Origin: Pycnopodia helianthoides
Taxonomy: Eukaryota; Echinodermata; Asteroidea; Forcipulatida; Asteriidae
Assembly (NCBI GenBank): GCA_032158295.1
Contig: CM063251.1
Coordinates: 15,079,757 to 15,143,756 of the forward strand
Length of the DNA stretch: 64,000 nucleotides
Direction of reading: 5' to 3'
Part shown: positions 41,001-46,197 of the stretch, one piece after another
Layout of the letters: each line of letters begins with the position of its first letter
How positions within the stretch are numbered: the stretch's first letter is position 1
Notes under the pieces: generated by a model
The model's input: the letters and a program-made list of their open reading frames with translations, nothing else
Database searches by the model: none
Told to the model about the DNA's origin: nothing
Program-made: the position numbers and the translations under genes

Positions 41001-41868
41001 CATTTCCAGCAGGATATGGGAACAGTTCTTATAAAATTTGTTATCAAGTTTATCAAGACCACAAGGGAAACTGACCGTGTTATTTTAATAAACGAATTGG
41101 GTTGAACAAAGAAAAAATTGACTTGAATGGGACTTGAAACTGCGACCTCTCGATGACCTCTCGATTAACGTGCCAGTGCTCTACCAACTGAGCTATCTAG
41201 CCCTGTGTTGACGGTCTTCGTTGTTTGTTCATATCTTTGTTCGGGGTGCCAGTCAGAAGCCATTCAACCTGATGTGCAGTAAGCGTTCAACACTCGGTGC
41301 ATTCTGAGTCATATAGTTTCTTATTTTAGTTCAAATTGTCCATACAATTGTACCCGTTTTGCCTTTAACCATTGCCATTTTTCGTATTACAGTGTTAAAG
41401 CGCCCTAGAGCATGCTTGCATGATTGGGGCGCTTTACAAACGTTGGTATTATTACTATTATAGCTACATGATTGGATTCAAATCCAAGACCTTCTGGATT
41501 CTAGGGCAAATGTCTTAACTGCTACGACTACTGAGCTCTCCCAAAGATGAGAGGCCAGGGTATGAGAAATTTCTCTCCTCATGGGGTATTTTTTTCCTTC
41601 CTCATCTTTCCCCACTATTTTTAAATTTGTGAATGCCCAGGTGCAAGGTGACGATGATCAAGCAACTCCCAAGGAGGAGACGCCAACACAGTGGATGGGC
41701 GAAACGGATGTACTCAGGAGCCCCGGGGTTGTAGGGCTGGACACCATGGTGAATGACGAAGCAGCAGTGTCTGTCGCCGCCACCTCGGATGAGACGGCGC
41801 ATGCCCGAACAAAACACCACCACAAGGCAACAACGGAGAGACGGCGAAGAGGGATGAGAAAGGCTTAA
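1923..41868 (+). CDS. CPAMD8: CPAMD8-like thioester (alpha-2-macroglobulin family) protein, 34 exons, 5' part outside window
   Basis: Thirty-four GT-AG exons join in phase to 1,890 residues plus a stop; the signal peptide, MG1 and most of MG2 must lie upstream. Order of domains (residues counted from the first full codon): MG2 end and MG3-MG6 (1-495), bait-like segment (496-565), the FPETW and VPDTITTW block of MG7 (about 550-725), a farnesoic-acid-methyltransferase-like insert (743-886), thioester domain with GCGEQ (917-1265), receptor-binding domain (about 1290-1475), Kazal-like domain (about 1476-1551), acidic tail to 1890. In vertebrates the combination of thioester domain and C-terminal Kazal domain is diagnostic of CPAMD8 (C3 and PZP-like alpha-2-macroglobulin domain 8), a secreted or surface protein that is proteolytically processed. 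Covalent attachment through the thioester is inferred from the motif. Four polybasic stretches are visible. CD109 or C3 are less likely because they lack Kazal and FAMeT-like domains. Confidence 0.9.
3673..4018 (-). mobile_element. Penelope-like terminal repeat (pLTR) fragment
   Basis: About 345 bp nearly identical, in reverse orientation, to 48,121-48,475. On the minus strand it starts with the ribozyme-like remnant (stem CTAGTC, GAAAC, GTT, GAGACC) and ends with the motif reading CACCATGCAATGCCTCAAAA. The first half of the catalytic core (CTGACGA) is lost here. Confidence 0.65.
4161..4543 (+). mobile_element. MITE family B, diverged copy
   Basis: Starts at TTAA/AGGCAG and matches 8,061-8,458 along its length (TACTTTTGGTAATTACTC at one end, GACAATTACCAAAAGTA at the other), with substitutions and indels. 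Confidence 0.7.
5465..5850 (+). mobile_element. MITE family A, TTAA-flanked
   Basis: Terminal inverted repeats near AGGAACATTACAGAATTGGT (5' end diverged) with TTAA on both sides. The inside matches the copies at 14,857, 35,847 and 42,955. Non-coding. Confidence 0.85.
6286..6370 (+). CDS. CPAMD8: CPAMD8-like exon b: start of MG3
   Basis: Completes the codon split at the previous donor to give [23 protein letters not shown] is the classic MG3 opening in alpha-2-macroglobulin family members. Donor is AAG/GTAAGC. Confidence 0.88.
6953..7140 (+). mobile_element. MITE family B-related fragment
   Basis: After TTAA at 6,949 the sequence shares GGTAAATACTC, AGCTGTTGATAGTATAAA and GAAAxGxxTCCCT with family B, then runs into a 40-bp palindrome. 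Truncated and diverged. Confidence 0.55.
7091..7130. repeat. Perfect palindrome, 19-bp arms
   Basis: Arms start AATCTGAGAAATGATTCAT and are separated by GT. Within a MITE-B-like fragment. Confidence 0.8.
8061..8458 (+). mobile_element. MITE family B, full copy with TTAA flanks
   Basis: Terminal repeats AGGCACTAGACACTATTGGT and its complement near the end, flanked by TTAA. An internal palindrome (GAGACCTCACGCGTGAGGTC) is shared with other copies. About 398 bp, non-coding. Confidence 0.88.
9654..10290 (+). mobile_element. MITE family B copy split by a nested element
   Basis: TTAA-flanked; same ends and body as the copy at 8,061. The body is interrupted at about 9,926 by a second inverted-repeat element and resumes at 10,191 with the expected TTGAGTTCAAATTTTCAC. 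Confidence 0.88.
9926..10190. mobile_element. Nested inverted-repeat element inside MITE B
   Basis: 265 bp with ends TAGACCGATCCATTAAGC and its exact complement. Contains a second inner inverted pair (GACCAATCACA / TGTGATTGGTC). A partial related sequence lies near 56,793. More GC-rich than its surroundings. Confidence 0.85.
10770..10878 (+). CDS. CPAMD8: CPAMD8-like exon c: MG3
   Basis: Acceptor TTCTAG and donor GTAAGT. Reads [19 protein letters not shown], matching the family motif 'ARYTFGKPVxGxV' of MG3. Confidence 0.9.
11206..11433 (+). CDS. CPAMD8: CPAMD8-like exon d: MG3-MG4
   Basis: 76 complete codons, phase 0 on both sides. It ends [12 protein letters not shown], the conserved 'FKPGxPYxG' entry into MG4. 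Confidence 0.92.
11993..12160 (+). CDS. CPAMD8: CPAMD8-like exon e: MG4
   Basis: 56 codons, phase 0. Begins [13 protein letters not shown], equivalent to the 'V(T)NPDGSPA' strand of MG4 in complement C3. Confidence 0.9.
12590..12715 (-). mobile_element. tRNA-derived SINE fragment (type 2)
   Basis: On the minus strand it shows GTGCACCGGACTCAAGTTCT and GGTTTGAATCCCTGT (B-box-like), as in the copies at 20,880 and 23,440. Confidence 0.6.
12745..12876 (+). CDS. CPAMD8: CPAMD8-like exon f: MG4-MG5 link
   Basis: 44 codons between a CCCCCAG acceptor and GTAAGA donor. Contains the [17 protein letters not shown] segment, which corresponds to 'SPSxSYLxI' of the family's MG5 opening. Confidence 0.88.
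12995..13210 (-). mobile_element. SINE type 2 fragment
   Basis: Shares TTTTATGTGCATTAC, ACATGGGACCAACAGCTTTA and CTTGAGTCCAGTACACCAC with the other type 2 copies. No intact tRNA structure. Confidence 0.5.
13296..13497 (+). CDS. CPAMD8: CPAMD8-like exon g: MG5 with a basic stretch
   Basis: Reads [21 protein letters not shown], then [10 protein letters not shown], then a Ser/Arg-rich loop with RRRRF. The loop sits where most family members have a short MG5 turn, so it may be a processing or exposed site; that is inference. Phase 1 at the donor. Confidence 0.88.
13973..14136 (+). CDS. CPAMD8: CPAMD8-like exon h: MG5-MG6
   Basis: Joins in phase to the previous exon and ends at GAG/GTGAGA. Contains [15 protein letters not shown], the conserved 'MAPxxxLLVYYV' strand. 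Confidence 0.9.
14586..14712. repeat. Imperfect hairpin
   Basis: GGTTTTAAACTAGT...TGAGGCCT is answered by AGGCCTCA...ACTAGTTTAAAAC, arms about 35 bp with a loop of about 50. Probably a small foldback element. Confidence 0.6.
14857..15246 (+). mobile_element. MITE family A, TTAA-flanked
   Basis: Ends AGGAACATTACAGAATTGGT and its complement, flanked by TTAA; same body as the other family A copies. Confidence 0.9.
17535..17895 (+). mobile_element. MITE family C, TTAA-flanked
   Basis: Ends AGGCACAGTAAACGTTTGGT and a diverged complement (TACCAAACGTGTACTGTGCC), flanked by TTAA. The body is unlike families A and B. Confidence 0.8.
18005..18115 (-). mobile_element. tRNA-like SINE fragment
   Basis: The minus strand contains TTTAATGGTTAAGGTAT (A-box-like) and GAGAGTTCGAACCCC (B-box-like). 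Confidence 0.5.
18195..18425 (+). mobile_element. SINE type 2 copy
   Basis: GTGGACTCAAGTTCTG, then AATCCTGGCC, then CTTGTGTCCTTGAGCAAGGC as in the other type 2 SINEs; plus orientation. Confidence 0.6.
18563..18712 (+). CDS. CPAMD8: CPAMD8-like exon i: MG6, SVDQSVQLL motif
   Basis: 50 codons, phase 0. [18 protein letters not shown] matches the highly conserved 'AxPGSxCxLxAVDxSVLLL' stretch of MG6. It follows a 4.4-kb intron loaded with repeats. Confidence 0.93.
18767..18914 (+). repeat. Two-copy tandem duplication
   Basis: TAAAATACATTGGGAACTTA and the following 40 bases are repeated about 90 bp later with a three-base indel. Confidence 0.75.
18926..19299 (+). mobile_element. MITE family D, TTAA-flanked
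   Basis: Ends AGGTAACATACAGGATTGGT and ACCAATCCAGTATAATACCT, flanked by TTAA. The last 70 bp recur at 38,935-39,000. Confidence 0.75.
19469..19603 (+). CDS. CPAMD8: CPAMD8-like exon j: polybasic RRRKR site
   Basis: 45 codons, phase 0. Carries [10 protein letters not shown]; the RRRKR (19,544-19,558) fits a furin-type cleavage consensus just before the bait-like region. Cleavage is inferred, not shown. Confidence 0.88.
20404..20473 (+). CDS. CPAMD8: CPAMD8-like exon k: start of bait-like region
   Basis: Short exon reading [13 protein letters not shown], aligned with the 'GLKxFTN' that precedes the bait region in alpha-2-macroglobulin. The donor precedes a T-rich tract. Confidence 0.85.
20733..21140 (-). 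mobile_element. SINE type 2 copy with (AAT)n end
   Basis: On the minus strand: tRNA-like head (CCGAGCGGATAAGTACACCG, then GGTTTGAGTCCCGGTC), then TTGAGCAAGACACTTAA, ending in AGCGCC-type sequence and a short AAT run. Confidence 0.65.
21842..22264. mobile_element. MITE family E, TTAA-flanked
   Basis: Ends AGAGGGGCTCCAAGGT and its exact complement ACCTTGGAGCCCCTCT, with TTAA on both sides. A fragment of its right part recurs at 52,355-52,395. Confidence 0.85.
22584..22719 (+). CDS. CPAMD8: CPAMD8-like exon l: bait-like segment, KRKR and FPETW
   Basis: Encodes the exposed segment that ends in [24 protein letters not shown] is the family landmark just after the bait region. KRKR (22,664-22,675) lies immediately before it, where C3-type proteins have their basic processing/activation site. 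Confidence 0.92.
22808..22980 (-). mobile_element. tRNA-derived SINE (type 1)
   Basis: Minus strand: GGGCTGGATAGCTCAGTTGG (A box) and GGTTCAAATCCCGCTC (B box), then a tail CAACCCCAAA and TTTCCCTTGTGG shared with 41,055 and 47,389. Confidence 0.75.
23031..23262 (+). CDS. CPAMD8: CPAMD8-like exon m: MG7
   Basis: Very strong family block: [32 protein letters not shown] and [20 protein letters not shown]. In phase on both sides. Confidence 0.95.
23440..23665 (-). mobile_element. SINE type 2 copy
   Basis: Minus strand tRNA-like head with GTTTCTAATCAGCAGAGTGT and GGGTTCGAGTCCTGGTCGC, then CACTTGTGTCCTAAGCAAG. Confidence 0.65.
23927..24077 (+). CDS. CPAMD8: CPAMD8-like exon n: MG7
   Basis: Continues after the NYLDNC strand with [15 protein letters not shown] and ends [10 protein letters not shown]; phase 1 donor GTAACT. 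Position and phase support it, although the sequence is less conserved. Confidence 0.85.
24509..24609 (+). CDS. CPAMD8: CPAMD8-like exon o: MG7 end / linker
   Basis: Acceptor GAAG. Encodes a CC-containing segment and ends [10 protein letters not shown], matching the 'DxxxKxLLVEPEG' strand that leads into the CUB region. Confidence 0.85.
25042..25093 (+). CDS. CPAMD8: CPAMD8-like exon p: LVEPEG strand
   Basis: A 52-nt exon with a long polypyrimidine acceptor. With the previous exon it spells [20 protein letters not shown], the family 'LLVxPEGxxxExxxSxxLC' motif. Confidence 0.88.
25395..25690 (+). mobile_element. Non-LTR retrotransposon ORF2 C-terminal fragment
   Basis: A 94-codon frame reads [17 protein letters not shown], then [11 protein letters not shown] and [10 protein letters not shown]. 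This is the typical end of RTE/CR1-like reverse transcriptases ('LxWxGHVxRMxxxRxPK ... GRPxxRWxDxI ... AxDRxxWR'). It is 5' truncated and lies in a CPAMD8-like intron. Confidence 0.85.
25985..26130 (-). mobile_element. tRNA-derived SINE (type 1)
   Basis: Minus strand: TAGCTCAGTTGGTATAGTG and GCAGGTTCAAGTCCCACT; flanked by the CAATATCTTTGTTCGG end shared with other copies. Confidence 0.7.
26282..26485 (+). CDS. CPAMD8: CPAMD8-like exon q: FAMeT-like insert, part 1
   Basis: Encodes [20 protein letters not shown], then [14 protein letters not shown], the opening of a farnesoic acid O-methyltransferase-like (Methyltransf_FA) fold. This fold interrupts the family's CUB region in CPAMD8-type proteins. 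Family assignment is from motif recall. Confidence 0.85.
26555..26772. mobile_element. MITE family F
   Basis: Inverted ends of about 36 bp: ATATGTGATGCGATCAAGCT ... against AACTTGATCACATCACATAT. 218 bp, non-coding. Confidence 0.8.
27506..27597 (+). CDS. CPAMD8: CPAMD8-like exon r: FAMeT-like insert, part 2
   Basis: Reads [18 protein letters not shown]; the 'FWISWxxGxIxVG' pattern is typical of the FAMeT-like domain. In phase with its neighbours. Confidence 0.85.
28088..28223 (+). CDS. CPAMD8: CPAMD8-like exon s: FAMeT-like insert, part 3
   Basis: Continues [20 protein letters not shown] and ends [18 protein letters not shown], the last strands of the FAMeT-like domain ('vxWxDxxPixVxYiGfsTG'). 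Confidence 0.88.
28749..28838 (+). CDS. CPAMD8: CPAMD8-like exon t: return to CUB region
   Basis: Reads [20 protein letters not shown], the 'LxLPxNVVxGSxRAxVxVxGD' strand just ahead of the thioester domain in this family. Confidence 0.88.
29365..29541 (+). CDS. CPAMD8: CPAMD8-like exon u: thioester site GCGEQ
   Basis: Contains [13 protein letters not shown] followed by [16 protein letters not shown] (29,421-29,435) is the exact Cys-Gln thioester motif, preceded by the family's LxxxPxG. The motif is intact, so a functional internal thioester is expected. Confidence 0.97.
29901..30139 (+). CDS. CPAMD8: CPAMD8-like exon v: thioester domain helices
   Basis: Reads [20 protein letters not shown], then [15 protein letters not shown], then [19 protein letters not shown]. 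The residue aligned with the catalytic His of C3 is Asn (30,125-30,127), as in alpha-2-macroglobulin. Confidence 0.95.
30501..30747 (+). CDS. CPAMD8: CPAMD8-like exon w: thioester domain
   Basis: [19 protein letters not shown] and later [14 protein letters not shown] are helix repeats of the alpha/alpha toroid. Phase 1 donor. Confidence 0.94.
31099..31319 (+). CDS. CPAMD8: CPAMD8-like exon x: thioester domain
   Basis: Encodes [14 protein letters not shown] and ends [17 protein letters not shown], the strongly conserved 'WLxxQRNxxGGFxSTQ' motif. Confidence 0.96.
31826..31987 (+). CDS. CPAMD8: CPAMD8-like exon y: end of thioester domain
   Basis: [13 protein letters not shown] continues the STQDTxxALxAL motif across the intron. 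54 codons, phase 0. Confidence 0.95.
32354..32416 (+). CDS. CPAMD8: CPAMD8-like exon z: 21-codon exon of CUB second half
   Basis: Short phase-0 exon reading [14 protein letters not shown], equivalent to the 'GxGxxLxQ' strand that follows the thioester domain. Confidence 0.88.
32819..33110. mobile_element. Inverted-repeat element G with nested TA-type MITE
   Basis: Outer ends match the element at 37,258-37,624 (CTAAGCAAAGTGTGATGTCACAA shared core). A 130-bp element with 24-bp perfect ends (TAGATGGATTGCAATACGCG ...) is inserted at 32,899-33,027. Confidence 0.65.
32899..33027. mobile_element. Short TA-flanked MITE
   Basis: Perfect inverted ends TAGATGGATTGCAATACGCG and complement; 129 bp. The TA boundary suggests Tc1/mariner-type mobilisation. 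Confidence 0.8.
33144..33325 (+). CDS. CPAMD8: CPAMD8-like exon aa: RRRKR and start of receptor-binding domain
   Basis: Begins [10 protein letters not shown] (the 'YNIP' strand), then [12 protein letters not shown], then [10 protein letters not shown]. The RRRKR at 33,234-33,248 is another furin-like site, here just ahead of the receptor-binding domain. Confidence 0.9.
34201..34288 (+). CDS. CPAMD8: CPAMD8-like exon ab: receptor-binding domain
   Basis: Completes [20 protein letters not shown], then [11 protein letters not shown]. The '[12 protein letters not shown]' strand is conserved across the family. Confidence 0.93.
34335..34395 (+). repeat. (GTTT)n microsatellite
   Basis: About ten GTTT units, interrupted, in a CPAMD8-like intron. 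Confidence 0.85.
34727..35052. mobile_element. Foldback element with long inverted arms
   Basis: AACTGGGGTGTTAGG ... GACAACACCAACATGGTGTT on the left is answered by AACACCATGTTGGTGTTGTC ... CAACACCCAAGTT on the right. Arms are about 110-130 bp with scattered mismatches and a loop of roughly 70-100 bp. Confidence 0.75.
35505..35685 (+). CDS. CPAMD8: CPAMD8-like exon ac: receptor-binding domain
   Basis: [17 protein letters not shown], then [12 protein letters not shown]. 'VYDYYEP' is the usual last strand of the domain in the family. Confidence 0.95.
35735..36345 (+). mobile_element. SINE type 2 interrupted by MITE A
   Basis: tRNA-like head (GTGTCCGAGGGGTTAAGAGC, GGAGTCCCGGTC), then CTTGAGCAAGGCACTTAA. 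The SINE resumes after the MITE as TTAACAGTAATTGCTTTGCC. Confidence 0.8.
35847..36230 (+). mobile_element. MITE family A inserted in a SINE at TTAA
   Basis: 384 bp with AGGAACATTACAGAATTGGT ends. The SINE on each side is continuous if one TTAA is removed, which defines the target duplication. Confidence 0.92.
36996..37112 (+). CDS. CPAMD8: CPAMD8-like exon ad: RBD end and linker
   Basis: Encodes [20 protein letters not shown] followed by a short acidic linker with two further Cys/His positions. Links the receptor-binding domain to the Kazal exon. Confidence 0.9.
37258..37624. mobile_element. Inverted-repeat element G with nested SINE
   Basis: Ends GGGCTTAATTTCACAAAGAG and ATGCTTTGTGAAATTGGCC are near-complements. 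The middle is replaced by a type 1 SINE (37,386-37,556). Confidence 0.75.
37386..37556 (+). mobile_element. tRNA-derived SINE (type 1), nested
   Basis: AACAAAGATATTGACAAAAT lead, then TAGCTCAGTTGGTTGAGCGC and GGTTCAAATTTCGCTC; plus strand. Confidence 0.8.
37768..37995 (+). CDS. CPAMD8: CPAMD8-like exon ae: Kazal-like domain
   Basis: Cys-rich exon with [19 protein letters not shown], then [14 protein letters not shown] and a final SECP. This follows the Kazal/follistatin-type spacing 'VCxSxxxTYxxxCxxxxAxC'. Such domains usually bind serine proteases; inhibitory activity here is unproven. Confidence 0.93.
39009..39175. mobile_element. Short inverted-repeat element
   Basis: Ends AAGGCCCTTTTCGAATCCAC (continuing GGCTTCGGCTCC) and their complement; about 165 bp, in the intron before the acidic-tail exon. 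Confidence 0.85.
39281..40039 (+). CDS. CPAMD8: CPAMD8-like exon af: long acidic tail
   Basis: Single 759-nt exon, very rich in Glu, Asp, Ser, Thr and Pro, without Cys. It is open in the frame set by the Kazal exon, ends at a GGTAGG donor and has no recognised domain. It looks intrinsically disordered. Vertebrate CPAMD8 proteins, as I recall, end soon after the Kazal domain, so this is a lineage extension. Confidence 0.85.
40605..40636 (+). CDS. CPAMD8: CPAMD8-like exon ag: 32-nt micro-exon in tail
   Basis: Reads [11 protein letters not shown] across an ATAG acceptor and GTGAGT donor. It restores phase 0 exactly for the last exon, which is the main support. Confidence 0.65.
41055..41270 (-). 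mobile_element. tRNA-derived SINE (type 1)
   Basis: Minus strand TAGCTCAGTTGGTAGAGCAC and a B-box-like TTTCAAGTCCCATTC, with an 11-base internal duplication (GACCTCTCGAT). Confidence 0.75.
41641..41868 (+). CDS. CPAMD8: CPAMD8-like last coding exon: tail end, His/Arg-rich, stop
   Basis: Begins [15 protein letters not shown] after a GCCCAG acceptor. It passes through [18 protein letters not shown] and stops at TAA after RKA. The charge switches from acidic to strongly basic over the last 30 residues. The frame is fixed by the preceding micro-exon. Confidence 0.78.
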   Translation: MQGDDDQATPKEETPTQWMGETDVLRSPGVVGLDTMVNDEAAVSVAATSDETAHARTKHHHKATTERRRRGMRKA

Positions 41869-44800
41869 GATGAGGCTCAGGTACCAGCTTAAGAAGACGA
41901 AGAAGAAGAAGAAGGAAAAAAAACGAAACAAAAATTGCTCAGCTCAACTGGGGTCTAGTGATTGATCACAATGACCAGCATTTAAGGGTCAGTTTCATCA
42001 GTTCACACCAGGGAAACTTGAAAAATGCGTCACCGACATTTTGTGTGTGCGTGCAAATAATGTTAATCCTTTCTGATTATCTGCTGCAAACTACAGGGAA
42101 ATAATTCTGCTGATGAGACTAAGAAAGGCTCACAGAAATTGCACTTGTAATATATACCTGTGGTACATGGGTTTCAGTGTCATGTTTAGGGAATACTCAC
42201 TTTTTTTTAAGCATCCATGTGCCTTTTGCTATGTTCACACGAATGAGAAAATCTGAACAATTTTTGAGGATGTAACTTGTAGGCGCTTGAGCCAGTTTAT
42301 ATTTTTGTGAAAACTGTAGATTGTTTAAAAGGTATAGATCTAGGCTGTATTGAGCTCGTCCGAGAGCAGAGCATTTAAAATAATCATGAATTTGTTTTTA
42401 TTTAACTGTATTATTCAAACAGTTTGAATAATTTATAAATACAGCATGCCAGGTTTTTAACATAAGTATACATAATATATACTTCTTTCTGTATATACAT
42501 ATCTAGATATATTTTGTAAGTGATTCTAGAACTTACCCCCCTCCACCCAGAATGGACTGATCCTGAGAGTGGGGCAAACTATTTGAAAGTCTTCAATTAC
42601 GTAAAGTTAACTCTGCTTAGCTTTGAGACTGTTTCATGCGCATCTCTTTTTGCTATTCAGTTTGAAGTGGACTGAGATCATACACACACAAACTCTCTCA
42701 TCACATCTGCCGGAATGAAAGACTAACGACATTTATATTTTTGTACACATGTTGTGTATCAATATTTTAATAGTGCCTTCAAAACAGTGTTAAAACAAAC
42801 ACTTGATTGTAAAATCATTTCAAATGCAATTTTCTTGAAACCGTTTTTTATACTCAATTTTTTTTAAACACATAACAGCCGCCTTTCGAATATCAGTATT
42901 TTGATACAAACATAACCTTTACTCCATTTGAGCTTTAAAAAAAACTTAATTTAAAGGAACATTACAGAATTGGTAAGAAAAAACTTGTAAAATATACTTT
43001 TTGATCACAGATTTACATAAAAATTACACGGTCTAATGGTGATGATAGTAGAAAACATCCCTTGAAATATTTCTGTCTGAAATGCCATATTTGATGAGAA
43101 ATGAATAAACTAATTTTCCGATTGGAGTTTATCGCTCAGTGAGCGTTTTATTCGTTTGTTGAAACTGTATGATTTCATGCAAATGTGTAATCGGTTTTTC
43201 ACTTTTTTTACGTGACCCAGATGGCCGATTGATCTCAAACTTCTACAGGTTTGTCAGTTTATGTATATGGTGGATTACATAAAGTGCTTACACTGCCAGC
43301 AACTGTTTTGTTAGCAAAAACCAATTCTGTAATGTTCCTTTAACATTTTAATTCACAATGTACAGAGCCTTAAAAAGGGTTTTCCTAAAATTAGAATCCA
43401 ATGACATGTCCCAGTGTCGATTTATATGATGTTGGAAAACTTATGTTTTGTTCACCAGAATCATTACCTAGGTATGATGTCTATATCATCAGCAAATGTT
43501 TCATTTATTGCAATGAAACCTCAGCTTTGCTGAAGACTAAGAGAGACAAACTTTAGTTTGGTTGCAGGTTTCAACTTCTTGTCACGTGGTTGGAGGAAAA
43601 ACCCGAACAAGGAACTTTTCTTATTTTTTGTGGGCACATTGTGAACAACTTTGATCACCCTTTTGAAAAAACGTCGCCTACAATTTATAGCTGTTTAATC
43701 CAACAAACATTTGGATTCACATGTAATATAAAAATTGTAAGAAAGATAAACTTGTTCACTTAATTAGAATATTTGTTTTTATTGGAAATGGGCCAACAAT
43801 ACCCTCTTGTATTTCAATTTAAAAATACAAATATAGGTTACTCGAAAAAAGAGTAAAAATTTGTGCTTGTAAAAAAACAAACTTTTGTAAACATTTAATG
43901 ACCTTTAAGTAAAGCATTTAGTAATAATACGGGTTGAAACATTTTTTTAAAGGGGAAAAGTAAACTTTTAAGCATTACATTTTCGATTCTGGAAAAAAAA
44001 ATGTAATTCCTTTTTTTGAAATTGTTTGATCATAGATTTAAAAAGTATTTTATGAAAACCTTATTGTTATTAATAAAATTGTTTTCCCTGTGTATAAAGT
44101 TAAGTAGAATACTCATATCACTGTAGCATTTGTAGCTCTTGATTTTACTCATGTATTTTGAATAATTCTTTAAATATCTGCTTGTATAATGCTGCTGTTA
44201 GAAGTTTACAAACAGTATTACTTTACCGAAGAAAAAATATACAATTTTCCCCCCCTTTTTTTAACTAGAACTTGCCCAGGTTTGTGCTTGGGTGTTACTG
44301 TAACCCAATGAAAAATGTAAAAAATAGTCATAGCATACTGACAACAACTAAATACATTTTAAAAACATTGCTTTGAGCCCTAGTCAATCGACTATTGCAC
44401 ATTTGGAAACTTAAACTTGTACCAACAAATTAAGGTGTTTTTTTTTTTTTAATTAAAGTACAACATACTTTTTAAAGATAAAATTTCATGAGTCAAGTTG
44501 ATACTATTTTGTCATAATTAGTGAGACAAGTTTTAGAATATAAGGGGCAGACTTGGGATAGAGCAACTGAGGTGAAGTACAGGGGGGGCGATGTGAAAAT
44601 CCTCCCCAGTAACCGAACGCCCTCAGTGCTCATTTTGTAGAATTTTGCCACTTGAACTCTCTTCATGATTTAAATTTGAATTGCTCTTCATGATTTAAAC
44701 CTACCACCTGGTCAGGCCTGTAAGCACAAAAACTTGATAAGCACAAAAAAAACCTTGCTTAGCTGAAACAGGTTACCAGCCAAAATTTCATAGAGTTTAC

Positions 44801-45300
44801 ATTTTTGCCACTGGTTCCCAACACAATTTTTTGGCTTAGCAAAGAAATTTGCTCAGCATTATATTCTCCTTAACAGCTTTATAAAACTGAACCCTGTACA
44901 CAGAGATTTGGCTACGGCTCTGGCTCCATCAACCATCTTGAAAATAATGTGCATTTGGCACAGGTCTTCATGTTGGATAAATCCGCAGCTGCAGCTGCAG
45001 CCGCAGTTGTGGCCAAGGGTGCAGAGAAAACCCACACACGTACGTGTACAACCAACAACGCCATGCCTTTTGGGCAAAATCCACCCCCAACCCGATTGAT
45101 GTATCATATAAATAGTGTACTTATAAATTAATTTGTAACTTTATAAACTGTGAGCTGTGAGACTAACCACCATGCATCTGTGTGTATCACTCGATAAAGA
45201 TGTGGAAGCTACAATGTTGGTGTCTACTGAGTGTATTTTTGTTGGTGTGAAAAGAATTAATCATTGGTAGTGGCCTGAAGTTATTTTTTGTAACTTGTGT
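41869..45300 (+). other. Probable 3' UTR and downstream spacer of the CPAMD8-like gene
   Basis: AT-rich, no convincing coding sequence. It starts with a purine-rich (GAA)n stretch near 41,895-41,925. A TTAA-flanked MITE sits at 42,955-43,339. An AATAAA-like signal occurs near 44,070, but several others exist, so the end of the transcript is not fixed. Confidence 0.4.
42955..43339 (-). mobile_element. MITE family A, TTAA-flanked, reverse orientation
   Basis: Same ends and body as the other family A copies, inverted; in the presumed 3' UTR or just downstream of the CPAMD8-like gene. Confidence 0.9.
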
Positions 45301-45351
45301 TCATAAATACCCTAGATAATTTATCAGTTATTGATCGAGAGGAGATCACTC

Positions 45352-45712
45352 AGAATTACTCAAAATAATTGTTAGCATAAAAACTTACTTGGTAACAAGC
45401 ATTGGATAGCTGTTGATAGTATAAAACATTGTGAGAAACGGCTCCCTCTGAAGTAACGTAGTTTTTGAGAAAGAAGTAATTTCTCAGTAAAATATTGAAT
45501 TGATTTTGAGAACTCACGCGTGAGGTTTCGAAATCAAGCATCTGAAAGCACAGAACTTCATGTGACAAGGGTGTTTTTTCTTCCATTATTATCTCGCAAC
45601 TTCGACGACCAATTGAGTTCAAATTTTCACAGGTTTGTTGTTTTTTGCATATGTTGAGATACACCAAGAGAGAAGACTGGTCTTTGACAATTACCAAAGG
45701 TGTCCAGTGTCT
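45352..45712 (+). mobile_element. MITE family B, 5' truncated
   Basis: Starts inside the left end (GAATTACTCAAAATAATTG) and runs to the normal right end with TTAA at 45,713. Confidence 0.85.
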
Positions 45713-45743
45713 TTAAACATGTAGTATACACATGGTAAAATGT

Positions 45744-45933
45744 GAGGTAACTATAAATAGATAAATAGTAAACTTGCGGGTACAACCACGTAATAGAACT
45801 CTTTTGTGGGAGTGTTGGCTCTGAAAAGAGCACCAAACCACACCGGCTCTTTTCAGAGCCAACACTCCCACAAAAGAGTTCTATTACATGGTTGTACCCG
45901 CAAGTTTACTATTTATCTATTTATAGTTACCTC
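45744..45933. repeat. Near-perfect 87-bp-arm hairpin of a pLTR fragment
   Basis: Left arm 45,744-45,830 and right arm 45,847-45,933 are complementary except at one or two positions, with a 16-nt loop. The right side continues into CACCATGCAAAGCTTCAAA, the end motif of the Penelope-like terminal repeats at 48,121 and 49,884. Confidence 0.9.
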
Positions 45934-46197
45934 TTATTTCCACACCATGCAAAGCTTCAAACACCACTTATGGTAAAATGTGTTTAAACATATGTGTGTT
46001 GGCGCCAGCGTGAAAAACTTCCTTAGATGAAGAATTAATGATTATCTTTGTAACACTTACTTGTAATAATAGTAATGGTGGCTTCTTAATTTAGCACTCT
46101 ATTCGTCACACAGTGATGCTCATGGTGCTCCGACATTATTACTCACTGGGCCATTCATTTCCTTCCTTTAAAAACGACAGACCTTTTTTTGGAATTG

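Noticed and set aside
41602..41931. Minus-strand frame with poly-Phe and Leu
   Set aside because: Antisense of the (GAA)n tract and last coding exon.
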